The translations under genes were made by a program, and so were the position numbers. From Pisaster brevispinus (Eukaryota > Echinodermata > Asteroidea > Forcipulatida > Asteriidae), in the NCBI GenBank assembly GCA_023634235.1, contig JAMKCF010000006.1:4309421-4373420 (forward strand): a stretch of DNA of 64,000 bases. The letters run 5' to 3'. The notes beneath the pieces were generated by a model. The model worked only from the letters and a program-made list of their open reading frames with translations. It searched no databases and was not told the origin of the DNA. Below, piece after piece: positions 21,360 through 36,248 of the stretch. The first letter of the stretch is position 1, and every line of letters begins with the position of its first letter.

Positions 21360-22807
21360 TCAGTTCATCCACTTCCTGCAGTTCGGCGCTTTGCAAAGGC
21401 AAGGGATTCTGTTCTCGTCCTCAATGTCAAACTTGTAATCGTAGGTCAACTGCGGACACGGGGAGAGAAATTCAAATCACAATGTTAAAAAACAAACAAA
21501 CACCCCAACACCCCAACAAACAAACAAACTTGTCATGAGTCCATACGAATCAATTACGTTTCAGTTCACCATTTGCTGTCAAACTCTAATAAACCGTTTT
21601 TGGGGGTTTTTTTTAAGGTGAATTTGTGGATCAGGGGATCAGACTCTTGGAGGTGGTGGTGGGGGAGGGGGGGGGGAAACAAGCTGAAAGTACAAGTATC
21701 TCTTACCTCTTCTCCCTTGCTGAGTCTGCGGTTGGAGATGATGATGATCTTCAGCTCTTTGTCAAAGTTGACCACCTCGGCGACGCAGTTGGGATTGCAG
21801 GAGTGGTTGACGTACCTGGCCGGGTTGCCGCTCATGGTGGCGTCCACGACGGTGTCGTTGTCGATGCGGAACATGTAGATGCCGTGGTTGCCCTTCTGGT
21901 AGACGCGCTCCAGACGGTTGGCCACCTCGTTGCGTATGAGCTTGCCGATGTACTCGATGACCATCGTGTGCTTTTCCATGTCTCGGGTGGCGAATAATCC
22001 CAGACCCTACCGAGAAAGAAAGAAAGAAAGCAAATGACATCAACGTCTAAAGAATCATTTCTTGATGAGAGGAGGAAATCTAAACCAACCTTCGTACCGA
22101 GGAAACTCCACAAAAGCATCACAATTTAGGCGGATGAAAGTTTTCTGAGCATTCAATAGCATCAACATAGTTTTGAATGAAAGATGCACTATGCCAGCCT
22201 GCAATATGATATCATGTGGTGAATGAATCCACAACATACACATATACTTTGGGTGCACAGAACAGACTCACAAACTTTCTGGAAAGTAGAATGATGATAT
22301 TGATTTTCTTTGGGCCGTAATTGATTCTATTTCAGACTAACTGTTTCAACTTGTAACATTCCCGTTAAAAGTTTAATTCATAATCCTGATGACAGCGCTG
22401 CCAACGTTTGCACCATGCCAGGCCTTGAACTTCGCTCTCGAAGGGGCACGGCAATTTTCCTCTGGTAAGGGGCAGTTCTATGAGGAAAATGTCAATTTGT
22501 ATTTTGGAACCTTGCAGAGGGCACCACAGCAAAAGCACAGGGCACCACAGCAAAAGCACAGGGCACCACAGCAAAAGCACAGGGCCCCACGGCAATTGGC
22601 AGCTCCGATCATGAAGCCTCACATCCAGAGGGCCTTACCTGAATGCCAGAGCGTGCCAGGTACACGTTGGTCTTCCACTCTGTCTTCAGACGTCTGTACT
22701 GAGATGACTTGGAATGAACAAACTGCTTGTTGTACGGGGACGCAAACTCCCCGCTGAGTGTCGTCTGGAAGGACCGGGACGTCGTGTTGCTGGTCAGGGT
22801 GTGTGGC
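21360..22807 (-). CDS. KMT2D: KMT2 exons: SET and post-SET catalytic domain, C terminus
   Basis: Exons 22639-22807, 21707-22006 and 21360-21449. The N-SET helix reads [20 protein letters not shown], then the SET fold starts [19 protein letters not shown]. Cofactor and catalytic elements visible are [32 protein letters not shown] (NHSC about residues 4349-4352) and GEELTYDYKF. Post-SET is [13 protein letters not shown] followed by TGA, with the three zinc-binding cysteines, and the ending KWMN is typical of KMT2C/D. No key residue is missing, so the enzyme should be active. The 300-nt middle exon and the 90-nt last exon are exact multiples of three. Confidence 0.97.
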
Positions 22808-25800
22808 CTGTCAAGGAGAATAGTAGAGTGTGAAGCGTTGCCAGGTGGGAAAGGAAACCTTGAAAACTAAGGTTTGCCTTAATACCGAAAGATAGTAAAA
22901 GAAACTGCCATATATTTATTCTTAAATGAAGATATGTTTTTCCTATTATCTCAAATGGTGCACCCTCTTCGTCTTTATATGATATAAACTGATTGTGTGA
23001 CTTACAACATAAAGCGAGAGAGGGACTGAAGTGGTCTTTTTCAAGACCGAGATAATACATCATTGATAAGTTTAGCAGAATTATGCTTTATATAGTCTTC
23101 TGTCAGTGTCTTGCTACCCCCAGACAATTCTGTAAAACTATTTTTTTTTTCCCCTTTTTCTTGGAGATTGCATGGAACCCATTGCCTTGAACTCATTGCA
23201 CGGAACTTGTTGCCCGGAACTTGTTGCCCGGAACTTGTTGCCCGGAACTTGTTGCCCGGAACTTGTTGCCCGGAACTTGTTGCCCGGAACTTGTTGCCTG
23301 GAACTTGTTGCCTGAAACTTAGTGTCCGGAACTTGCTGCCCAGGACTTGTTACCCAGGGCTCAATTTCACAAAGAGCTTAGATTGATCTTAACTGCAAAT
23401 CAATCTTAGCTGCTGAGCAAAGTGTGATGTCACAATACAAGTCGCTTTGGTGATATTAACAATTCACCTTAAGATGAATCTTAGTGCTTTGTGAAATCGG
23501 CCCCAGACCTTATTGGCAAGAACTTGTTGGCCAGATGCCAGGTATGACATGGCCCCAAGACTTCAATTTCATTTTTTCACAATGTAGGGGAGATGGGAGA
23601 TGGGAGATGGGAGATGGGAGAGGGCAGATGGGAGATGAGAGTTGCTTACCTCTTGAGATGTGTCCTCATCTTGGGCTCAGTACGAGCGCAGCCCGTTGGG
23701 TTGATTGCGAGAGGAAGATCGATGAAGGGTGACCGGCCGAACCTAAAGCTGTAGCTCTGGATCAACTCAACGCCCGGCAGCTGGAACACAGTAAGAAAAA
23801 AACATTAACATCTTATAAGTCATGAATATAGATAAGTGCAGTCCATATAGTCACCAACATCAAATCTTGACAAGAAGGGAAAGACTAGTTGTATAACCCT
23901 TGTGTCGATACAAAAACAATGTATCTTAGAAAAGTGTCTTTATGTGAAATTTGCGTTTGAATGTTGGCAAACATCCCGAATGTAGAGACAAACTAGGGCC
24001 AAATTTCATGGCTCAGCTTCCCACAGAGTCCTGCGCTTACAGCGCCCTGCAAAGCACATGATTCTATGAGCAGTAAGCACAGATGTCCGAGGAAAGCAGA
24101 GTCGTAAATTTGGCCCTGATCGCAGTGGAGATGCTATATTTTTCCATGCAGCCCCTTGTGTGTCAGGAACTTTGTTGTAGAATAAAAAAAAAATTCACGT
24201 AAAAACCTTTTTGGACCGACAGGGCAATGTAACTTGGGTGGGACAGTATATTGGAGGTGGGTGGTGGGTATTGACTGACCGATTCAATGACTCTTTGGAT
24301 GGCAGGTTCCGTCAACCCATACAGTTCTTCTCCCGTTAGGAACATCGGAAACAGCTTCAGCATGTCTGCATCTCGACGCAGCTTGGCAATGGGCTCCAAC
24401 ACTTTACTCCATACAGCTACAGAAAAACAAATTAGGGGTTGAGAAAAATAAATTAATGGTTACCATTTTTTTAAAAATTGATTCTGGGACCATGGCCCAA
24501 TTTCATGAAGCTGCTTGAGTTGGAGGAAAAGTAAACAATGGTTCGAAAAAAGCACTTCAAATTTTGAGCAACTTCTCTGAAGTGCCCCCACAAAAAAACG
24601 CAAATGAAAATAAATAAACTATAACAATACTGATTGAAATACAAACTTTAATGTATTACACAGGATTGGTAGAGCTGACAAAATAGTTGCAGACAGTGTT
24701 CATGTTTTGTGTGATCAACCATATACATGAAATACTCAAAAGCTGTGAAAGTTTGGGCTTAATCTGTTGTGTGAGGCAGGAGAAAACAGTTAACAACCAC
24801 GCACAATTTTCAGCATGTAAACACATTGTCCTTAATTATAGTTCCAACATGTCCAAGAACCAAAATCAGCTTTTGCATTTTGTAGGTTTTCAGATACAGT
24901 TTTCTTGAATATGACTTCAATTAATAGGAAAATATTTCACAGAAAAAATGGTTCGAGTGTGAACTTCATAATCAGTAAGCTTTCAGACTAAAATTAACCA
25001 ATGATGTTTTTAACCCTTGCCAATCCTGTGTAATACCTTTTAATGACCCCCTCCACCCCCCTCCCCCTTAGAATCAGATTATAATACAAACCTTTTGGTG
25101 TAGCGTCTTGCAGGGTGATGTCCTCATGGCCTTGCTCGATGACACGGATATGAAATTGTGGCTTGCCTCCCCTGTCATGGATGCTACAGTTGTAGCTGCA
25201 GCGTTTGTTGGTGAACCTCATGCTCCAGTACAGCCTGGTCGTCTCAAAACCAACCTGGTTTTAGGCGATAAGAAATGCCGTTCCATTAAAAACAATAATC
25301 AAGTAATAAGTCACATGGGAAATTGGGTGTAGGGGTGGCAAGTTTCCATCTCTGTCTTGTGTTCATTGTGTTCAAATGGACAAGGATCCATGTCTGAGTT
25401 ATACAAAAAAAAACATTGAATGCGTTTCTTTCGTACAGCGTCATTAGAATATAATCACTTGGTGAAATCTGGCTTTCCCGTCCAGATTCTACCTTGGGAT
25501 TATACTCTGCAACATTGCACTCACACCCATTCAATATGTGCATAATATGTCAGAGGTTTGTAGACTCTTTACATCACCACGAATAAAAATCTACAGGTTT
25601 GATCATAACAAGAGGAGAGTCTTTCATCTCTGTGACAATGAGTTTGGATCTTTTAAGAAAAAAATGAAGGTCAAGGGAGGAGAATAATCAATCCTGAAAT
25701 CAGGGAGAAAAAAAAACCCCAGAGAAATGGCAGTCCTGGTGTACTTACTGGGTGGATGGCATTCTCCGAGTGGAAAGCCTGCATCTGATGGGGCAGTAAC

Positions 25801-28800
25801 TGGCCCAGGGAATGGAAGATGAGACTGCCGACACGTAGGGTGTGTTTACGATCAAGCTGCTGCATTATGCTGTAAGGAGACAACGGAGAAACAAAGAAAC
25901 AGATAAGAGTGACTGAGAAAGACACAATCAAGAGAGAAGATACCAGGCGTTATGTTTGACCCTTAATAAAAAAAAGTAGGACAAAACTCCCAAGAGCCGA
26001 CTCACATACGGTATTGACTAATTTCACCTGACGTCATCATCACAATAATCTTGGTTGCGCCATTTTGGGAGTCAATGTTCCTGCACATTATATAATGTAC
26101 TGTGAATTTTCAGCGACGTGGCATTTACATGCTTACTGGAAATTTTGGAACGTGACACAGTCGCCGCGTGTGGTGTGCATGCACGGGGCCAACTTAAGTG
26201 ATGTCATGTGTGAAGGTCTATTGATAAACACTGACCTCAATGCAGAAGATCATGAAATTCATTGAGAAAACTATTCCTGTGGTTGAAGTCTAAGTAAAAG
26301 TGTAAATTAGTTTCTCCTAAACTTCAGAGCTTCAGTAAACAAAAGCTTACTTTGGAGACGTCATCCATTTAACAACCCCCAATGTGTAACAACATTAGCA
26401 ACGATAACAGACTAGACTTGGTGAAGTGTGATACCGGCGTACAATCACTATCCTACCTTGCGACTTGCTTGTTCTCGTCTCGGCTGACGTACACCCTCCT
26501 GAAGACAATGTGAGTTCTCTGAAGGGCGCTGTCTGCTGCCTTGGACGGAGCGTGTAGAGGACACAGCATGGTCTGCAACGAAGAATATTACAAACTCAAT
26601 CCCGAACATCTATCACGTCTATCTATTTGTCTATCTCTTGAAAATAGCTTTAGCAACTTTGGGCTGAAATTATGCGGAGGACCTCAGATGACCCAGTTTT
26701 GACCTTTTGCCTCTTGTAGAAAGGTTCCTATAGATACTTTGATCTCATTATGGAAGTGCCCTTCTTCAGGGGAAACAACCTTGTCCCTACCAGAATAAAC
26801 TTCCAGGGCTAATGGTTACAAGGGTTTGCCGAAGTGAGATTTTACAAAAATGAACTACCCTGAAGCTGGGTAGCAATCTCGTCTTAGTCTACAGATGAAG
26901 CTCTTGAATAACCCAGAGCATCTCACTTTGGGAGTATTCACAGACACGCTTGATCACCACATGAGACTCAGACACAAGAGGGCAGCGCCTTACTTTATCT
27001 GGATAGTAAGCTCGCGTCTTTTAACGTCAAGGGAGATGTTAAAATCAATCTTAATTGCTAAGCAAAATATGATGTCACTACACAAATCACTTAAGGTCAT
27101 TACAAGAACTAGCTTGAGATGAATCCTAGTTCCTTTGTGAAATCAGAACCTGGGGATCCCACTGGACAAAGTAAAATGCAGAAGTGAAGCGGCAAGCCAA
27201 CCAACCTTGTCTTTGAAGAACATACAGTGGTCGTGGATGGCGCAGCCGAAGTGGTAGACGTTGGCACAGCGGAACTTGTGACAGCACACGGTGGCGCCAA
27301 ACTTGCTGCAGTAGCAGCACTTGACGGCCTTGGCCCTCTTGATGGCGATGTCCACATTGATCAGAGCACCGTTGACTGTCTCGTACACCTCCGAGGACCA
27401 CAGGGCGCAGTTCAGATGTACCCAGGTGTCCACGTCCACGTTGAGCAGCCTGTGAGTAAGATGGTGAGAAGGAGTATTCAAAGTAAGAGGCATGAGGTTT
27501 ATTTCTGAAATGGCTATTTTTGAAGCAGTGTGTAACGACTGAGTGGTTTAGTGTATCGGGTGGCAAAGTTACCAGGGTGTGGGTTCGAATCCCAGTCATA
27601 ACACTTGTGTCTTTGAGTAAGACACTTAACTATAATTGCTTCTCTTCACCCTGGTGTTAAATGGGTACCTGTGAGGGCACAGATGGTTCCTGTGATTGAT
27701 TTAGCTTGATGGGCTCCATATTGGCAACAGGGAGCTAAGATGGTTTAAGGAATGAAACAAATGGCCCAGTAATCAGGGATAATAGCGTGTTTTGATGCGT
27801 AAAGATGATTTCTTGGAAATTGTGCTATATAAGAACCGTCATTATTATTACAAAAAGTCCTGAATGAGAATGTTGATTAAACCATTTTTCTACCTATGCA
27901 GAGAAACTTTTGCAACATGGGCGCATAATCAATAAGCCAAAATAACTAGGTCTACGATGTTTACCAAGCACTGTGTGTAACTTTACTGACATGAAGGCAG
28001 CGCCGATTGTTAAAATTACTGTACCTGCTCACAAAAGTAAACAAGACGGAATAGTTCTTACAGACAACTGGATACACAAGTGGCCCGAGTATTACATTGT
28101 ATATAATTTGTTTTTGCCAATTACATCGATGTGTATTAAGCACTGTATACTCAGTACTTTCCCCGAGTGCTTAAACATCGGTGTAAGGGCAAAATCAAAT
28201 TATATTCTTTATTCCCAATGCAAAATTTTAATCTATGGTACATTGTAAAAAGAAACATTGATTGCAGAGATGTAGTTACCTTGCTGTCCCGTCTGTCTCT
28301 CCGTCCCCCAGGCCACTGCAGAGCAAGCAGGCCCTGGTGTCTCTGAACATACTCTCTGGTCGTAACGATGTACCCAGTTTCTTCATCAGCTAGAGAGAGG
28401 ACGAAGGTAGCAAAAATAAATAAACAATATTCATAAATACCCCCAGACAGTTTAGGCAGTTAAATTGTTGTTAAAGTTTATTGGTTAAAAGAGGTGGTCT
28501 AGTGACCTTGTTTACCTAATATTAAACGGCTGATAAAGCCATAGAGGGACCTGTTTAAAACTGTTGGCCAGAGCGCGTTCGGCAGACACAAGTTGAGGAC
28601 AGGAATTGAAACATTTTACCCCCCAAAAAAGAAAAGATCAACATTACTGTTTTTCCTTTATTTATACAATTTTTAACAAAAAGGTGTTTATGAATAATAG
28701 GAATAAAAGAGTAGTGACTGGATCTTAAAGGCCCATTTAAAACCTTGCATGGTCGTGGCCGTGCGATAAATGACCTCGTCTTCAGCTCGGTCCTTTATCG

Positions 28801-31800
28801 CACACCCATGACCCTGGCACTTTTAAACAGCCTTTCAAGACCTTGTCGCCGACTCTTTTACTTCCTTACTCCTTGAAATTGTAATTTCATTCCTGACACA
28901 GGAATTTAATATTTTATCAAAGTAATGGTAGATCTTTCATTTTCGGAAGAGCATCTTCATTCTGTCCCTCTGGCTTTAAAAGAAACAACATATCACAAAA
29001 GGTAACCTTGTGAAAAATGTCATCACAACAGGTTCTTAGATTTCTTTAGGGTACGGCCTACTACTGGTACCCAGAGTTTGGTGAAGATATTTTCCTTATT
29101 AAGCCAAGGTAGGACTGTTTGGCCTTTGAACTTGCATTTCTTCGTACATTCAGAGGAAAACATTTCTCATGTTGATTGGTTATCCTCGAGTTGGCAGATA
29201 TTCATATTCTCATCCATCAAGATGTCAAATGATAACCACATACCTCATCGATATCTTGTTCACTCGGGGGCCGGTATTTCTTGTGCGTTACTATGGAAAC
29301 GGTCCATTTCTTCCATCTCAGGTTTTTCCACTTCTTGGAAACCGGTTGCTGTTGAGAGGAGGATTAAGTGAGTCATCACAAAATGATTTATAAAATGAGC
29401 TGTGCAGTACAACTTTTAAACGATGAATAGTGTAAACATGAGGTAATAACTACAAGGTGCGAGTTGCAACACAGTAGACTTACCGAAGACTCATCAAGAG
29501 TACTAGCTTTCCGTCTGATCACCAACTTGCTCGGCTTTCCCCCGCTGACCTCCATGTCACCCTTGACCTCGACCCTGACACTGGAAGCCGGAGTAGGCTG
29601 CGGTGTTGTCGGCTGACTGGCCGTCGACGTCACTGGGGTCGGCGAGGTCACTTGTGTCACCTTGCAGACGGAGTCTTTACTCGCCGGGGCAGACGTTGTG
29701 GGAGGAGGGACGACCGGTACGGGAAGAGTGACCGAGGACGGTGTCTTGGGGGCGGGGCTCGTTGGCTCGGAGCTGAGGTGATTGACCACCGCTCCAGCCG
29801 GTTCCTGGTTGGTCAGCGGCGGCATCTGCGATCGCTGTGAGATGCTGTACTGCATGTAGCAGGCGCTGCTGCAGAAGGTCACCTTGGGGTCGGCCGGATT
29901 TCCCGTGTACTTCTGGACGCCTTCCCCCAGGATGACCACGTCGCAGTGCTTGCAGAAGCGCTGCTTGCCCGTGGCTTGCAGCTGCTGGTCGGCCATACTA
30001 CTTGCCGTGCTCTGTGGGCGATCTGAAACACTGGAATCTGTATTGAGGAAAGACAATCAGTGGTCAGGGGTCAGGGGTCGATTTCACAAAGATAGTCCTA
30101 ACTTTAAAGACTAGTCCTAGGAGTTATTAAAAACTCAAGGCTAGTCCTAAGTTAGGACGAGTAACTCGTCCTAACTCGAGATAAGACTAGTCTTAACTCT
30201 TTGTGAAATCCACCCAGATTGTTTTTAGTTTGTAATTTTTAACCAACTTTTCAAGCCATATTTCACAACAAGAGAGGAATTAAACCAGTCACCACTATGA
30301 CCTTTAAGACAGAAACAATATGAACTAATCAAACATTTTTGAGATAATTAGGCATATAATAACCCTGATACTTCATACATCATATTGACATTTGTCCTAC
30401 TTTTATGTCTTGACCATATCTGTTGTGGTATGTCACTAAAGGAAAAAGCAACATCTAAACATTTCTAAATTTCTCCAGCCGTAGCCACTGCCGAAGCCGT
30501 TAATCCGGACCTGGCGTTAGTTTGCTTTTGAGGCACCTCTGGATTCATTACCAAAACTGAATAATAACAACAACTTACTTTGTTGAGACTCAACTTCATA
30601 CCACATAAATCATGAAAAATCAACTGAAGCAATAATCTGCTTACCGGTTGACGGTCGAGCTTCTCGTTTACTGGTAGCCGTCATCTCTTTCCTTGGCTCC
30701 CCGCCGAGGTGATACGACTGTGGCTCAGGTACACACAGCAGACCGCACAGCGACTTGACGACGCTCTTCATGTTTTCTGAGGCTGCATCGGTCAGCTTGA
30801 GCGTCACAGGGACCGTACCCGGAGTGGGCGACAACAGGGCTCGATCCACCTCGGAGCTCAACAGCGCTTTAGCTGTAATAGCCAGAAATACAAGTCAAGC
30901 ACAACTTTAAAATACCAAAGCAAATCCACAGATAAGATAGAGCTCAAGAACCTGACTACCCATTATTACACGCTGGTTTTCATGACTCATAAAGTTGGGA
31001 TGTGGTTACTGATTTATTGAGCGCATAGCAATTTAACACCTGAAAAAATCATTTCAAGACGCCAATGTTTTTATTAAATTTGTATGTTTAAGTGCAACCA
31101 ATTCTTGACAAAAAAGTCCTTTCACTGAAAAACTGCAGCATTCCTATGAAATATACTATTTGGGACATCAGACGCCAGCAATAACTCTACTGGTATGCAA
31201 AATGAGGGAACACCTTTAAAAAGTTTAACAATTTTCCGGGGTTATCCAGGATTCAACATTGAGAGTTCCCGCTAGGTTTATTTCAGCATTTCTTCCTAAG
31301 TGTCTAAAAATGACCAATGGCTCTCCTCTGCTTCCAGGCTTTGTTCGTTTGCTGGGCCACGAATATTCAACAAGTTTTGGCCCAGAAGTCAAATGTATAA
31401 TTTTAGTTTTGCCCACTTACAGAGCTGCCAGCATTTGTACTTTCATTCAACGCCACAGGGAAAAAAGTTTCCATAATCAGGGAGCTTTTCAAATCTGCTC
31501 ATCAGAACATGGAAAGATTGGTTTATCTTTAGGGAGCTCTGCTAACACTGATGCACGGTGCAAAGCTGGCTGTAGTTGTTACCTTTTCTTGGTGTCGGTC
31601 TGATGACAGGGAATGTTGGCGAGATGGACCTCTCCATGCACATGGCGATGGCAGACTCGGTGATGAGCTTCAGACCGCGGAGTCTGTACGGCTCGTTCTC
31701 TTCATCACACTCCGGCGACGACGACGGCACAATGCCGTCGGGCGTGCCGAGGTGATCCCGACCGAGGATACTCGAGGGTGGCGGCGTGGGCAGCGACGGG

Positions 31801-34800
31801 GGTAGGTCCATCCCCGGGTAGGCGTGGTTCATGGTACGGGTGATGGCTCGCTGGTGGGAATGCATCTCCTGCATGATTTCATCCCCTGTGAGGACTCTGA
31901 CACCTGGATGTTCAAAAATTCATTCATAATAATATATAAATATATACTTTTCTTAATGAAAAAGAATACATGATAACCAGAGGCAGAGCAATTATTTGGC
32001 ATTAGTTTTAAAATCTGACGTAGAGTAAGAGAAGAATTCAAGTGTTACATTTAGCTTTGATGACGATGTCATAAATTGCCAAGGGAGGCTGTTTCCAGAA
32101 ACAGATCTTGATGCCATAGCTATAATTTTACATAACATACGACATTGTTGCAGCCTTCACACAACAGTGTCTTGTAAAAAAAAAAATGTGATACTGCTCT
32201 AAAATAATGAAATAAAGGGGACACTTTATGTGGAACAAATCACTATTAAAGTAATGCTCAATTTCTTAGAAGCCATTTGAAGCTTCAAAACTGTTGTTGA
32301 TGTTCAAAACTTTGGAAGTCAAATATTGACAACTCTTGATAGCATCCTGGGTACAATGGGAATCTAAGAAAATTAAATGAATGAATCAATTTGTAGACGG
32401 AAGTTTTCAATTTTTATAAGGAGCATGACTGATAAGAGTTTGGAGTACATACCTGGTCTCCCCTTGTGTTGATCGAGCAATCCTTTCCGACCATCCAATG
32501 ACTGACTGGGTCCATTTGACAGTCCTCCAGGCATCTTGATCGGTGGCGAAGGAGGCAGCGACGAGGGCGGTGTGGGAGGGTTAACATCAAGAGCTCCGTT
32601 GGGAAAGTTAGCGTAAAAGTCCGCCACACCATCAATGACAGCATGACCAAAGTTGCCCTTGAGGGTCTTGGATCCATTGGGCAGGGAGCTCCCGAACAAC
32701 GGGCACAGACCAAAGTTGACGTTCACCTCTGGCTCGATAAGGCTCAGCATCGGCATCTGCTTGATGGCATTCAGCAGCTCCTCTGTGCTAGCGAAGATGT
32801 CAGTGTCCACCTCTTTAGATTTCCTGCGCTTCTTACCGCCCCCGTTGGCTTTCTCTAACGCTTTCTCGAGGGCCTTCTGTTGACGCTTCAACAACAACTC
32901 CTTCCGCCGCTGCTTTTGCGTTTCTTCAAAATCTTTCTTTTTCTCCTCAGTGGCCTGCTTGTGCATCTTGAGTAGAATCTCGTGGTCGTTTTCAGCCGGC
33001 TTGCCATCCTTTTTGACGTACGGCAACTTCTCTACCATCTCGAGCTGCTTCTGTTGCTCTGGAGTCAATTCTGGTATTTGGGCGTCCTCATCGTCTAAGC
33101 CCTCCGCATTATTCGCTTGGGGCAGTATAGTCGCTTGGTCTGGGTTAGCAGGCAAACCCTCTTCTGTTGGGGTTTTTGCCAGTTTGGTGCCGAGATTGCA
33201 TATTGAAGGGCCCTGTAACAGTTGCTTCAGTAAGAGATTCTGATTGATCTTGCCTTGTAGAGTCTCGGCACTTTGATCAATGCTACTTTTATCATCTTGG
33301 TCTGGTGACCCATTCCCTCCTTCTAGGTTGCTCCGCCGCAAGAGCTCAGCGTGCAGCTTGTTCAGAACGTCTCTTTGCATTTGATCGGCAACAGTACCAT
33401 TGTTTATTTGTCCTTGGTTAGAAGGGCCCAAACCAGTGTGCATGGAAGACAAATTGTTTTGCATCTGCTCCACATCATTGGGGATTTGCATAGGAGTGAG
33501 TGGCGATATCAGATCGTCCGTCTTCTTTCGTCGTGTCCTCTTGCGCTTTGGCTTGTCCGTGGACTTGCTGTCCTGTGACATGGGGTAGCTCGGGGGCATG
33601 GGGAACCCATCTGGAGGTGGCATATGAAGGGACATTGGTCCTGGCATGCCATCCGGTCCGAACGGCGGTGGCTGGATGGGTGACTGCTGGTGATGAAACG
33701 GAGGCTGACTCATACCTGTTGAGGAGACCGGGTCTTGAAGACCTGGCACTACAACCGAGGTTTGCCCCTGCTGCTGCGGCTGGAACGGCCCACCTTCCTC
33801 CTGGTTCAGGAACGGTAGCTGCTCTAAGGCCATTCGTTCCTGTTCCAAGCGCTGCATAGCTCTGACTTGCTCCACCTCCTGGGCCAACTGTTGATGTTGT
33901 CGCTCATGTTGAGCGCGTATTCTTTCCATCCGTTCACGCTGAATAAACCCGTCACTAAATGGATTATTATCTTGCCCAAGATTGATCTGCAACGGTGACA
34001 GCATGGAGGCCTGGTCTACTAAACCTTGCATACCCGAGCCAGGTGGTAGCTTACTTGGCGGCGGCATTGATATCGGTGACTTTGGTGCACTCGGTGTACT
34101 TGGACCTTGGTTTGCCAAGGGGAACGGAGCTGGCTGGGTAGCTTTGACCATCGGAGACTGAGCATTGGACATAGGTGACTGGCTTCCAGGAGGCATCATA
34201 GTGCCAGGCTGGCTACCTATCATGGCAGGGGCTTGAGAGCTCATCATAGGCGACGGTTTACTGCCAATCATGGGCGATGACTGACTTGCTATCATAGGCG
34301 ACTGCTGGCTCATGGGAGAAGGCTGGCTGCCAATGATGGATGATGGCTGACTGCCGATCATGGGCGATGACTGGCCACCAACCATTGAAGATGGTTGGCT
34401 GCCAATCATGGGGGGTGGTTGGCTGCCAATCATGGGGGGTGGTTGGCTACCCATCATGGGCGAAGGTTTGCTGCCAATCATGGGAGATACTTGAGAGCTC
34501 ATGAGAGTTGGTGATTGACTGGTTGTATTGGGTAACGGCTGGCTGGGCATTAGCACAACAGGTTGACTAGGTGCCATAGAGGATGGTTGATTCTGCATCA
34601 TCGGTGACGACTGGCCAGGTACCATGGGCATTTGTGGACCCTGCATCATGGGCGATACTTGACCCATACCCATGGGGGATGGTTGACTGCGCATCATGGC
34701 CTGTTGCTGGCTGGGTGACCCGATAGGTAAACTGGTTCCCTGCATGGTGTTTCCCGGGAAGATACCTTGAATTACCCCCTCCATACCCGGCGGTCGTATC

Positions 34801-36210
34801 CCACCCTGCTGCATATTGTTAGCATCTTGCAGGAAAGGGCCTCCCATCATATTCTGTTGGTTTCCAGGTATCATTGCCCCGCCATGCGGCATACTAGGGC
34901 TGCGTAGTCCGCCTTGGATCATCTGGGCCCCAGGACGGCCCATCAGGGCGCCAGGGCCAGGATGGTTCACCATTGGAGTATTTGACCGGGATATGAGACC
35001 GCCTTGCCCCATCATAGCACCTCCTGGTCCCATGACTGGCCCGCCTGGGCCCATCATTGGCCCTCTGTTACCCATCATGGGACCACCTGGACCCATCATG
35101 TGGCCACCGGCACCCATCATGGGGGTCTGTCTCCCACCTTGCATCATAGGGTTCTGGCGGCCCATCGGCGAGTGCTGATTGGAAGACATGTGCTCCTGCT
35201 GCTGTTTCATGTGGTGCTCTTGCATAAGAATTGAGTGCTGTCGGTGCTGCTTGCGAATGCTCTCCAGCTTCTTCTGCACAGCGGTGTGTCTCTGAATAAC
35301 CCCGTCAAGTTCATGTTGATCACTCTCCGGGAATACCTTATTGCTCTTTTTACAGGATCTCTGTCGAGCAGAGAGAGCCTTCTTCTTTTTGCGCTCCTTG
35401 CTAACCTCGGCTTCAAAGTACTTCAGACGCATCTGGAGGTACTGTTCTCTCCGGAGCATCCACTCTTCGTACTCGGCGACGTTGTGCGTGTCAGGGGGTG
35501 TTTCATCATGATACTCCCAGGGGTCGAATCCTGGCATTGGCTGGTCATGCACTTGTTGCATCGGAAGACCATGAAGCTGGGGCATTCCAAAGACGGGGGA
35601 CTGCATTCCTTGCATTCGAACAGGCATCCTCATGACTCCTTGACCTTGTCCGGGGCCCTGCATCCTCACACCAGGGCTCATGATTGGACCTGGCATTCTG
35701 GGTCCAGGACTGGGTATCGGACCTGGCATACGGGTCCCTGGGCTCCCAAGTGGGGAGGGCATACGAGAACCAGGGCTTGTCATGTGCATCGGAATACTAA
35801 CCCCTGGGCTGGGTGCTAGCCCCCGCGGCCCGATGCCAACTAGTGGGTTGGAATTTGGCCCTGGACTTGGAATATGACCTCTCTGTGTCATGCCGAACAT
35901 TGTATTTCCTGAGTTTAACATCTGGTTGTTGGGTATTGGGGACATGTCTGGGCTTCCAAGGGGTGGTCTGATTCCAACAGGACTCTGCACTCCGGGAGAC
36001 GGGGACTGCGACGGATGCATGTTGAATCGCTGGGGCATCACTCCAAAGCCTTGAGGCTGCGGCAAGAATCCCTCGTGCTGCATTCCTCCAGTCGGTCGCT
36101 GTGCATCCCCCAAACTGAGAGAACGACGCATGGGACCGCGAAATGGGTCCACGTTTCCAAAATCTGGGGGGCGCATTGGGCCTTGTTGGCCGGAGCCCCC
36201 TGCCATGGCT

Positions 36211-36248
<38 letters not shown>

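Noticed and set aside
21573..21997. Plus-strand ORFs opposite the SET exon
   Set aside because: Antisense reading of a GC-rich coding exon; the minus-strand SET protein explains it.
23111..23386. ORF with repeated [14 protein letters not shown]
   Set aside because: Translation of the 14-bp minisatellite (three units make 42 nt).
31895..31898. Nearer acceptor cag at 31899 for the KMT2 exon
   Set aside because: It puts the exon out of frame with the preceding donor; the site ending cagag keeps the frame.
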